Positions 50,387 to 60,668 of a DNA stretch of 64,000 nucleotides are shown here, piece after piece. The notes below the pieces were generated by a model. That model ran no database searches, had not been told where the DNA came from, and saw nothing but the letters and a program-made list of their open reading frames with translations. The DNA comes from Selaginella tamariscina (Eukaryota > Streptophyta > Lycopodiopsida > Selaginellales > Selaginellaceae), in contig PUQB01000151.1 in the NCBI GenBank assembly GCA_003024785.1, forward strand, positions 248,001 to 312,000, given 5' to 3'. Each line of letters begins with the position of its first letter. The first letter of the stretch is position 1. The position numbers were made by a program, and so were the translations under genes.

Positions 50387-51121
50387 GGGCCGATTCACAC
50401 CACACATTAACTTATGAACATTAATTAAATTTAATGTAATTGTCTTCACACCAAACTAAACATTACATTAAATTTTAAAAAGATAATGTAATGTCATTTG
50501 TTAATGCAAATCTATTCACACCAGTTAAACATTAAATTAAAAGATAATGTGCAACTAATACTTTCTTTATAAAATTTAACATTAACTTAATGCCAAGATT
50601 TCTTGGCATTAACTTAATGCCAAAGACTTTAGGGTTTACATTAGGGCGTGCAAACGGCGAGATCTGCAAACGCTCCTCCTACATTATATATAGTTGAGCA
50701 TATATTTAAATTAAATTTTTAAATTAAAATTTTTAAATATTAAATATTATTTTAAATCTCAATTGTGTGTGCATGTGTATGCGAAAATTAGGAAAATTCA
50801 AAATTTGCCAAACCTAAAATAATATTTAATATTTAAATATAATAAATTAAGCTTTTAATATAAAGTTAATGTAAAACATATGTGAAAACACATATATGTT
50901 AATAACTCTAATGTAATATGGTGTGAAGTCATTTACATTACATTAAATTAAGTTAGGTTACATTAACTAAAATTTTCTAATATTGTGATTAACTAATGCT
51001 GGTGTGAATATCAATGACATTAACTAATAACATTAAGCTAATAACAACTAATGTAATGTTCATAACTTAAGCTAACAATTAATGTAATGTTCATAACTTA
51101 ATGTGTGGTGTGAATCGGCCC
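50387..51121. mobile_element. PIF/Harbinger-like MITE with TTA target-site duplication
   Basis: The 735-bp element begins GGGCCGATTCACACCACACA and ends with the reverse complement of that sequence. The terminal inverted repeats continue imperfectly for about 45 bases (ATTAA, TTATGAACATTAATT). It is flanked on both sides by TTA (50384-50386 and 51122-51124), the 3-bp target duplication typical of PIF/Harbinger elements. The inside is AT-rich with repeated TTAATGTAATG units and no transposase, so it is a non-autonomous (Tourist-like) element. It sits just upstream of the gypsy remnant. Confidence 0.88.
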
Positions 51122-51124
51122 TTA

Positions 51125-51660
51125 ATTTATGCATAAGCTAAAAATAATACTCCAAGAGTTAATTTAGGTCATATCCTGTATTTTGTATCGGGTCATGACA
51201 TGTGCCTAGAGGGAGTTCTGCTAATGTAGTCCGCCTTTCTGGTCTTTAGACAAATTAGGTTTGTTGGGTCTGGTGGCAAATAGGACATCATGGCTGTCTG
51301 CGGGCTCCCCATGGCTTCCTAAATAGAACTAGAATCTATTAAGGAAGGAAGAATACTTCCACCTTCCATACGAAGGGGAAGAGCTTATCTAGTTATTTTA
51401 AGAGCTATGCTACATTGGGCTATTCCCAAATTGGGCGCTCCCTAGCTATTGGTGCAGCTAGGGGTGCCCATGTTACTTGTTCTTGTAGGAGAGCCTGTTA
51501 AAAACCCTATATGAATGTATGGTCCTCGTGGATCAGTCCCCTGTTGGAGCCGATCTCCTCTTATAATCTAATCGACACTTGCCATGTGGTTCAATGGTTG
51601 ATAGTCAACCATGTCATGGAATCCTCATGATGACCTACAATTGTCACTGCCATAACCAAG
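51125..51660. other. Unassigned sequence right of the MITE
   Basis: No gene is seen. The ACTCCAAGAGTTA motif directly left of the MITE is repeated just right of it (about 51151), which hints that the MITE landed in a locally duplicated or LTR-like sequence. Confidence 0.4.
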
Positions 51661-51664
51661 GCTA

Positions 51665-52062
51665 CCCATGATCGTCCTCTCACGGACCTCTAGCCGTCTT
51701 CGGTTGTCTCCATGTGGACCTTCAGTTGTCCCATGCGGACCTCCGGCCATCCTCCCATGACCTTTGGCTGTCCCCCTACAAACCTCCGGATGTCCTCTTG
51801 GGACCTCAAGCCCTCCTCCACGGGACATTCAGCCATCCTCCTATGGACCTTTGGCCTTCCTCTTGTGGACCTTTAGTTGTCCCCCTGTGGACCTTCGATC
51901 GTCCTCATGTGGACTTCTGGGCTATCCTCCCCAGACCTCCGGTTGTCCTTTTGTGGACCCTGTGGCCTTCCTCCTGGGATATCCAACCGTTCCCTGTGGA
52001 CCTCCCAGGACCTCCAATTGTCCCTTGTGAACCTTCGGCCATCCTCCTAGGACCTTATTGCT
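51665..52062. repeat. 22-bp minisatellite
   Basis: About 18 degenerate units of 21-23 bases with the consensus TCCTCNTGTGGACCTTCGGNNG. Clear successive units are TCCTCTTGTGGACCTTTAGTTG and TCCCCCTGTGGACCTTCGATCG. The Pro/Trp/Leu-rich open frames across it (for example 51714-52064) derive from the repeat and are not proteins. Confidence 0.88.
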
Positions 52063-52149
52063 GAGGAGGACCTAGTTGTCAACCAAATACCAAGCAAGTA
52101 GACGGATTACCAATAAAAGGAATTAATTAACTCTTTAGATGTGGCATAC
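52063..52149. other. Short unassigned stretch
   Basis: No gene or repeat is identified between the minisatellite and the telomere-motif-rich repeat family. Confidence 0.5.
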
Positions 52150-53450
52150 ATACTTGGTCATAGTAACATGGATTCACCAACTATAAGGGTAGGCTTACCC
52201 TTAGGTGTGATGTACCCCTACATGCTGAAAATTAGAGCAGCATAAAGGATGTGCCTAACAACATAAGTTATGCTCATGCTGGTGGGGATGAAGGAACTAA
52301 AAACCTCTCAATCTCTAGTATGTTATCCCCACACATATCCTACTTAATTTATATGATTGGGGTTCCCTCCTTTGTTTTTACATTTTATGTCGCAGGCTGG
52401 CATGGAATTCTAGCCCCAATGCATTTACATTTGGTGAGTTTAACCTAATGACCAACCTACCCCTAAAACCGTACCTTGAAGGGGTTAGGGCAATCCTAGA
52501 TGTTGACCGCATCAAAACCAACTGGAATCTATTCGTAACAAAAAACAAGAGAAGAATTTTCTAGAAATTACGTTTTAGCTTTGCTTAGAATTTGTTAAAG
52601 CCGCTAAACCATACCAAGATTTCTCTAACCAAGTTAACTTCATTACTATGATGTCTCTTATTGCACTTAAAATATTATTAATCATAACCGTTAAATTTAA
52701 CTATCAAAGATTCATTTAGAAGTTTGATTATAAATTTTTAAGTTTTATGAAATTAATTATTAGCTATCGACTGTCATAGTTTTTACTATGACTCAACCCT
52801 TTACTTTGGGATTTGATTATTGTTACCTACCGAGTTGTGTGACAACCAACCAGGGTGTTTGTTGTGAGAAACAGCCCCGCTTAGTGCACTTAGGTGTTTA
52901 GGGTAGTCCAGCCGGCTATCACTAAGTACCTCAAGAAACTCTAGGCGAAGGTAGTACTTACCCTTTAAAAAACTCTCCCCCAGTTTGACGTTGCAAAGAT
53001 AGGTTTTCCGTTAAATATAACTTGTCAAAAAGGGTTAGGACACCCCTAAGGTTGATCTGCCCTAACCCACACTCTAATACCCCCCCCCTAGGGGTTAGGT
53101 TTAGGGTTAGGTTAGGACAACCATTTTCTCTAAGGGTTGGCATTTCCATGCCAACCCACTTACTCATTTAGGTAAACAGGGGAGGGAGGGAGGGGGGGGG
53201 GGCGTCACATAAATAAGATAAAGTATATGTAGTGAGGCTTCTTGGGTTCAAAAGAGAGCTCATTAACCTCCTACTGATGCAAGCTAAGCTTGTGTCGTCA
53301 AGGTGCAACCTGCCATTGTGCCGCCAAAACTTCCACACGACAGGGGTACAACCCACCCTAGGGTTAGACTATCCTTATTATTGGCAGGATCTTGCCTTTG
53401 AGATAGGAGCATGTCACTTCCAAGGAGTTAGTCAGATTCCTTAGTCTGAA
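52150..53450. repeat. Telomere-motif-rich inverted repeat family, left copies
   Basis: 52150-52560 matches 56475-56900 in direct orientation, with shared GGATTCACCAAC, GTACCCCTA and TCTGGAAGTTAG-like blocks. 52760-53450 matches 57062-56470 in inverted orientation. Examples are ATTGTTACCTA with CCCTTTACTTTGG, and ATAAATAAGATA with GAGCTCATTA and GCTTGTGTCGTCA. The two halves therefore form a large imperfect palindrome. TTAGGG/CCCTAA-like motifs are frequent, for example at 53086-53120. The coding potential is nil. Confidence 0.75.
53178..53202 (+). other. G-tract with quadruplex potential
   Basis: The plus strand reads four G-runs separated by single A bases (GGGG A GGG A GGG A then G11 or longer), a textbook G-quadruplex pattern. 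It corresponds to a C-rich block in the other arm of the repeat family (about 56685-56700), but the G-run is longer here. Confidence 0.85.
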
Positions 53451-56400
53451 AACCTGCTCGCAAGCTTAAAGGCATTGCCCGAGTTCACGTTCTGCAAAAC
53501 TAGTGGTTGAGGCCTTGCTCCGGCCGCCTCAACCACGCCAAGCTAGGAACGACACCTAAAGCTCGGCTAGTCAGTGTATCCTAATTCACAAGGTGAGTCT
53601 CGCTCGTGGACTTAGTCAGTTGAGGGTTTGAGTTCTTAGGGCTTGGGTTCCTAATACGGGTTATTTTACCAGATTCCGTGGGGTTTCCAGAGAGGGGATT
53701 CCAGGGTTGGCACCTAGCAAGCTGCCTTTGTGGCACTAGGTAAAAACTCTGACATCGACGGTGCTAATGAGGCTCCTCATAGTGGAACAAGTATGGGGCT
53801 TATCAAAAAACTCTAAATGCAGACAAAGCAAATTGTTGTAAGGCACAAGCTTCTGTTATTGTTAAGAGGTGTGCTACTTTAAAAGAAAATGAATTAACTA
53901 CTAAATTGCTATCAAGTTGCAAATGTGGTGAGTATCCTAGTGAAAGTACCATGAGACATTCTATTTCTCAAGATATCAGTGTAATAAATAATCTTTCTAA
54001 TGGATTCTCTCAAGAAGGAAGAATAGATTTCATTAGGAATATACTTAATGCTAGGGCTTAGCTAATGCAAAACCTCCAAAACTAGATAGAGGTGCTAGTG
54101 AGATCTAGCAAAATCTTTTTTCTAATTTGAATATTGTCAAATGAGGAAGATCAAATGATCATTTTAATAAATCAACAAGTTTAGCTATGGTGATTAGTAC
54201 AAATCCGTAAATCTTAGTAGAATTTCTGGAACATTAGGCACTAATACGCATAATCTTAGTATGGCAAGTGCAAGAAGACAAAAAGTTGAACATGATGGAT
54301 CTTGGACAATTACAAAAAGAAGACAATGGTTAGATACAATTTTAGAGATGTTAAGGCACTAATTTGTGCATTTTAGAAAGAGAAAGAAGAGTGTCTCCTA
54401 ACAAGAAGTATGTAATGAAAGTGCCTAGCAGGATTATAATGCAACAAAGCATCCTCTTTATTATTTGGAAATTACTTAAGTTAGATTAAATTTACATATA
54501 CCTATTATCAATGTTTAGTTTGTCTTATGTTTTCTCATTTGTATATATTATTAGGATTAGGCTGTATTGTCTATGCAAGCTTCATTTAAATCTCATAAGT
54601 AGCATATTTTAGCTTTGTGTGGTTTCTGTAGGTGAACATGTGGAAGGATCATTGACACGCGCATGCAGACAAACAAGAACAACTATATTGTATGTCTAGC
54701 GAGGGGCCACGTCCGGAGGCGTGGGGTGGTTCCCTACCCGTAGCCCTTCTCGGGTGTGCCTCCTCCTTCCACAGCCTCCTTCCCTCCAGGGGGGGAATGT
54801 GCCACAGAGGCCGTTGTGGAGGTTCGTCTGGTTACAACCACTCAATAACTAACACAAACACAAACACACACACAATGGGCGTATGGAATATGAGATATGT
54901 CGTGATGTATATAGCTGAACTCTAATCTTTTGCAAGCTTTTAAAAAGACATGACAACTTTAATTTATCTATCCACTTAGAATATACTTAGACATTATTTA
55001 TTTGCCTATAGTTATAATTAACTAGGTAGATGTTATCTTATAAAGATAATATTATTAATTTACATAGACAAATAAATTAGTACCACCAATTTATACAATA
55101 AGACATGATACTTACAAGATGAAAGAAAACTTACTAGAACACTAGGAGACCATATTAGTAGTTATATCAATGGCATCTAGGTGGATTCTATGTGGATAAA
55201 TAACATCTAGGTGTATTCTAAGTAAATAAATAACATCTAGGTATATTCTACATGAATAAATGGCATCTACGTAGATAATATCAATATATCTATGTTCTTA
55301 AACGAAGTTTATAGAAGGAAAATCATTGAGAAGACATGTGTAAATAAGAATACAATACTATGTGCTCTAGTGTTATACGAAACTCAATGTACACGCAATT
55401 GTATAATGTCAGAGTTTTAACCCAAAGGGCCAACATGTGACAACACGTGGCTGCCAAATGGCCATCTGGCGTCATCACTATGTATGAACAACGCTAAGTC
55501 TTTCAAGATAACCCTAAGAGTCTAACTTAGAGGCCCAATTAGGCAGAAGACTTAGAGTCCTACCCTAAGTTTCCTAGAATGACCATCCCCTGAACCCTAG
55601 AGGATAACCCGAGTAGATTTTAGGATCATGTACCAGTAAACCTAGACATGCTCATGCCCTAACCCCACAAAGGAGATGTGTCTCACACATACCCCCATGA
55701 CAGAGCCAAGGCATTATCACTTAACCCTTGATGAATCACCCTCATTCGGGAGTACAACCCCTTTAGGGCGTCAAGGGGTACCATGAACCACGACTAACCC
55801 CTAAGGGTTTGAGTGGCCAAGTCATACCCTAGACCTAGGGTTAATACTTAATGAGGACATGAGTGTGCGCTGTAGGCAAACACGAATGTTCTACTAAGCT
55901 AGGTTTGGATAACCCTAAGTACATGACCTTGCGAGTGTTTTATGATAGGGCTTTTGCTAATGAGCTTAAGTTGTTCAACCCTTAAATCCTAAGAAGAACA
56001 CCCCCTAGCTAGGTGTGCCAAAGCACATCTAGTTACGAGACCTAACTCTCTTGAGCGGATGCCCAAGGTTTAGCACCTTAATGCGAACACCAAGCATGTA
56101 TGTTTACTAGGATATCCAACCCTTGGTGACAAACCCATGACACGACCCCAAAGGGCGTGCCTCAGGCGTTGTATCATATGACTTCTAACCCAGTGTCACA
56201 TCTCCATGTGACACTGCCTTCCACAATGGGGGTTATCATGCCATAACCCTTAGATTTAAGAGTTGCACCAAGTGCCACAAACGTGGCTCTTAAATGCCAA
56301 CTCTAGACCCCTTTAGTGAACCTTTAGGAACTATGTAATGTGAACCAACAAGATCCCACACCCACAGTTGGACATGAATGTGCCTTGCTTGGCCATGAGT

Positions 56401-56474
56401 GTTACACCTAGCTTGACGTGGAGGAGGAGGCTGGAGACTAACCTCTGCCTCTTGGAACGTGCATTCCCACAAGA
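53451..56474. other. Unassigned repeat-rich intergenic DNA
   Basis: No gene is recognised. A GC-rich patch lies at about 54690-54830 (GGGGCCACGTCCGGAGGCG), and 55500-56470 is crowded with degenerate CCTAACCC-type motifs. Short open frames at 54692-54925 and 56368-56565 lack any family signature. Confidence 0.55.
55171..55270. repeat. 30-bp tandem repeat, 3.3 units
   Basis: Units start exactly at 55171, 55201, 55231 and 55261, with the consensus TAACATCTAGGTGTATTCTA plus 10 further AT-rich bases ending in ATAAA. The spacing is exactly 30 bases with a few substitutions. Confidence 0.92.
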
Positions 56475-57065
56475 CCTCCCAGGCATGGATTCACCAACGT
56501 TAAGGGTAAGCTACCCCAAAGGTGGGACGTACCCCTATCATCTGGAAGTTAGGGCGGCACGATAGAGGGTTGTGTTTTGACGACACAAGCTAGTGCTTGC
56601 ATCAAGAGTAACGAGCTCAATCATGAACCCAAGAACCCTCACTCCTACATACTCTATCTTATTTATGTGACGGAGCCCCTCCCCCTTTTCCTTAATGTGT
56701 TTAACTTAGCCTAACTTTAACCCTAAAACCCTACCCAAAGGGGTGGGGTTTTTAGGGCGTGGGTTAGGGAAACCCTAGGGGTGTTCCTAACCCTAGTAAA
56801 CACGCTAAACTCATTTACATTAACCAATCAGCCTAACTAGGACATCAAAATTGGGGGTGGGTTTCTAAAAGGTAAGTTTTAGCTTCGCTTAGAGTTTCTT
56901 ACAAATACTTAATGACACCTGGCCGGACCATCATTAGATACCCAAGTGCATTAAGCGAGCATGTTTCCTACTACATCTAAGGTCCATCAACATAGTACAA
57001 TAGGTAACAACAATCAACATCCAAAATAAAGGGTCGAGTTATAATAAAAACTATGACACATAGTT
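56475..57065. repeat. Telomere-motif-rich repeat family, right copy
   Basis: This is the counterpart of 52150-52560 (direct) and 52760-53450 (inverted). It includes CACCAACG, GACGACACAAGC, AAATAAAGGGTCGAG and a run of CCCTAAAACCCTACCC-like motifs at about 56715-56800. It ends about 120 bases before duplicated block B begins. Confidence 0.75.
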
Positions 57066-57185
57066 TGTATTGAAGAATTGAATAGATTGAAAGATTGAGT
57101 TCATCATTGAGTTTTATTCAAGCCTTTTATGTCAAAAACCTCCAAGTTCAAATTGCCATGGTAGGAGTTGCTTATTAATGGATTG

Positions 57186-58706
57186 TCAACATTTGACTAT
57201 AAAGACATAGGAAGGAACAAAAATGGTAAAAGCATCACACGTATTCAATTAGAAGAGAAGATGATGTCAAAGTCAAAGTTCTTGTGTAACTTTTAAGATT
57301 ACATTAAGGACTTCATCCCTCATGCTTAAAGCATTTAAGTCTTACACAGGAATTTAAAAATCTATTCATTTAGAATTCAAGATGAGATATAATCATTACA
57401 TTGGAATACTCAACAAATTATTGTGTTTATACACATGTCATCTCCCTGTATAGGTTGTAGTCTTAGATGAAAATGATTTCTTAAGGTGTTAAGATAATGC
57501 CTTAACTTTGTAACAGGGTATGTGTTTCCTTGGTGGGGTTGGGGCACGAGCCTTTCTAGTCTCATATGGCATGTATCCATGTTTGTTCCCATGTCTGCTC
57601 AAGTTGTCTTTTAAGGTTGGATATAGGTATTTAAGGTGAAACTTTAAGTCTTTTGTTTACTTGGGCATTTGAGTTGGACTCTCGGGGTCACCTTAGAAGA
57701 CTTAGCATTGGTCACACTTGATAATGATACAAAATGACCACTTAGTAATTATATATTGTCAATGTTGACCTTTCGGGTTAAAACATTAATAAAGAATATT
57801 TAGTTTGCTTTTAAATTTAACAAATTAAACTACAATAATTAAACTTCATATAAAGTCCCATGGTTTATAACACTTTCTGATCCATATTTCTTATAAAAAT
57901 TTATAAGCTTGGTTATACTTAACCATGGGTTGTTCTCAATTAAAGTGGTAGGCAAGATGAAAATTTATATATATATAGCTTATGTATATATCATTGAAAA
58001 GCAATGGGAGAACTAATATAAAACAATGACAATATTAAGATGTCTCAAATATCTTTTGAGAAATTAGTAAATCTTTCAATTTTCTTTTGAGATTCTAGTT
58101 TAACAAAAACTTATAAAGACTAATAATAGTTTATGTAATATAAGAGTTTGATTCCTAATATATTATTTATACATAAAATGCTAGTTTACAATAATAATTA
58201 CTCTTTAATTAAAATTTTAAAATATTTATTCTTACACAACAATCGTTTTACTTACACATGATTACTTACTCATGATATATAATTAAAACTTTCACATTTA
58301 GAATAATAAATAAGTAACATAATTTTCTGCTTTTTCTCACACACTCAATAGTTCTAGTAACATGTTTCAATATTGAGCTGTGTTTTGCTTTTAATTTTCC
58401 ATAAACACATCACTTTAAACAACTTTGAGGAGATGTATCTACTTAACTACTCTAGGAAAACAAACTAATATGTATCTCATCTCTATATAATTAATTAGAG
58501 AGAGGGAGTCTATGTTTGTGCTTGTGTGGGGTATGTGTTTTATGATCTAGGCTATGTAATAAATAATAATAATACACATATAATATCTAGTATATTAATA
58601 CAAAGTAAATAAGATATTTCTAATAATTAAGGGCCAACTCGTTTTTGAAAGGATTCTGATCACAAAAAATATATAACATATATTAGGTTTAAATGTCTCC
58701 ATTTTT
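57186..58706. other. Gene-free left part of copy B
   Basis: No gene is seen. The short open frame at 57410-57592 is not conserved as a frame in copy A and is rejected. Confidence 0.6.
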
Positions 58707-58707
58707 G

Positions 58708-58735
58708 AAAACCCTAAATGCCCCAAACCCTAAAA
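58708..58735 (+). promoter_or_regulatory. Double telo-box upstream of zinc-ribbon gene B
   Basis: This repeats the AAACCCTAAA pair seen upstream of copy A, about 150 bases before the homologous ATG at 58884. Confidence 0.5.
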
Positions 58736-58883
58736 CAGAGAATAATATTCGAAGAACCCGGTGAATATTACAGACTCGTTACATCGCGAAGTTACCACTA
58801 GGGGAGAATATGCTCGAATGTAGGGCCTTTTATATAGTTTAGGTCAAGTTCATTTCTCGTCTCATTTGCACTCACGGGTAAAG

Positions 58884-59623
58884 ATGGAGATGGTGTATAA
58901 TAAAATTACGCCCGCCCACAGTGGTATGACGATGCCCTCCTGATGATGTCCATAGAGAGGCAACACTCCCCCAAGGGTGTTGTGTGTCCCGCAGCAAAAG
59001 ACGATCCCCAATTGGGGCATCACGAGAGAAGGGCAGATGCCCAATTCGGGCACAGCAATACCCAAGTGAGGGCCTCTGGGAAGAGGAGATCCCCAGACGA
59101 AACTACTATCCGGGCGACTAAGAAGAGGAAGGAGGTAGCATCTGCTGAAGACGAGGCGCTAGAGGAGTTCTTGGTGGAGTTTCTTGAGGAAAAAAATGAG
59201 AATATGCACAAGGACGAGGAACTAGAGGAATTCCTGAAAGAGTTCCTTGAGGAAGGAAATGAAGATATGCCCAAGGATGAGGAACTAGAGGAGGTCCTGA
59301 TGAATGAATTACTTAGGGAGGATAAAGAGGAGTTAGGGAAGAATCTAAGCCCTGAGGAGTACTACTACACAGTTAGTAATCTGAGCAAGGAGAGGCGCAA
59401 AGACAAGAAATTGCTGAGATCCATGTTACCTGATAGAACACCTTGCTGTAAATGTGGGAGTAGCTCCAGTTGGAACGACTTCAATGGGGAAATCTCGCCC
59501 AGGTATCTGTGCCGTCGATGCAACATAAAGTTTACATACGGCAAGCAGTATAAGCCGCGGAAACCCAGGGGTGAGTGCTCGTCATTCAGTTCTAAGAAGA
59601 AAAACATGACAAAGAGATCTTGA
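58884..59623 (+). CDS. Zinc-ribbon (Dof-like) protein with acidic tandem repeats, copy B
   Basis: I do not recognise this as an established family. The ATG homologous to copy A is at 58884, but a run of four A instead of five at about 58902 breaks that frame. The readable frame begins at ATG 58943 and encodes 226 residues. In order: a polar region; KRRSPDE and TKKRKE basic motifs (possible nuclear signal); three acidic repeats of about 21 residues (DEALEEFLVEFLEE, DEELEEFLKEFLEE, DEELEEVLMNELL); an ERRKDKK linker; then a four-Cys ribbon. The ribbon reads CCKCGSSS, 18 residues between Cys pairs, then PRYLCRRCNIKFTYGKQYKP and a Lys-rich tail. The PRYxCxxC part and what follows resemble the plant Dof DNA-binding finger, whose spacing is 21, so this is three residues shorter. 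IS1/InsA-type ribbons are an alternative match. It lies tail-to-tail with the LRR gene. Confidence 0.7.
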
Positions 59624-59845
59624 AGTCATTATTTAATTTAATATTCCAAAGTTTTTATTGTTAATTTTCTGGTTAATTTTTGTAATTTAAAATGTTCAAA
59701 AGCATTTGAATGATATTATTAATTTTATTAGATATAATAAGTGTGTATATAACATATAGCGTGTGAGTATGTATGAATATATATATAACTTGCCTCTCTA
59801 ACATTCAGGATTTTAAAATTCTTCACTTTAATATGACACTATATA

Positions 59846-59895
<50 letters not shown>

Positions 59896-60405
59896 CATCT
59901 GCATACAAAGAATTTATATACACATAAATAAGTAACATAAACGACACATCGGTTTATATTCAGATATATCACAAGTAAGCAAAAATATTAATCATACGGG
60001 TATTATTACACATAAGAGAATGTATTTTTTTTTTAAATATTTGAATGGTTTTAATTAAATAAAATATTGTAATTAGATATATTATATTGTATATATTACA
60101 TTTACATTTTTATTAGTTTTGAAATTAAATTTGTAAATTATAAATTTATATATTTTAATTTTAATTTTAAAAATAACAATGAGATTTTCGTGTTTAAATA
60201 TAAATCTTTCTGTACATATATACAGTTACATTCCAACATCAAGCTTGCTTTCATTATTATTCCTTAAATGAAATTAAGATTAAAATAAAATCTAAATCAT
60301 TCAATTAATATATATATAAGTTATATTGCTCAAAAAATTAAGTTGCACTGTGGAACAATTTGAAAATATACGGCCTTTATTAAGTATTTCATTTATTTCA
60401 TTCCT

Positions 60406-60442
<37 letters not shown>

Positions 60443-60668
60443 TCTGTGATCTATCTAAATATAAATCATTAATAGGAGTAACCACCTTATTTAAATTTAA
60501 ACAAAATTAAGTACATTCTCTTTTATTTTAATACGATGTAACATAGTGCTATATATGTATAATGTAAACACACACACACACACACACACTATGTTGCATA
60601 GCATTCATTTTTAACTAAAAACACTGTGGAAACTATATCTAATAATTAATCCATTATCTAATTAATCA
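59624..60668. other. Convergent intergenic region, copy B
   Basis: AT-rich DNA between two genes that end towards each other. It holds a (GA)n run at 59850-59893, a (TA)n run near 60412-60438 and a (CA)n run near 60570-60588. No gene is seen. The A-copy deletion begins at about 60463. Confidence 0.65.
59850..59893. repeat. (GA)n microsatellite, copy B
   Basis: A GA run of about 44 bases; the A copy at 44922-44944 is about half as long. Confidence 0.95.

Noticed and set aside
51665..52062. CRISPR-like repeat array
   Set aside because: The units are contiguous and degenerate with no unique spacers, and the genome is eukaryotic.
51714..52064. 116-residue Pro/Trp/Leu-rich open frame
   Set aside because: It is created by the 22-bp minisatellite and has no independent coding evidence.
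53080..53125. True telomere array
   Set aside because: The TTAGGG-like motifs are degenerate and scattered within a dispersed repeat, not a tandem array.
54692..54925. 77-residue frame in a GC-rich patch
   Set aside because: There is no domain, no duplicate and no flanking splice context; base composition alone explains the open frame.
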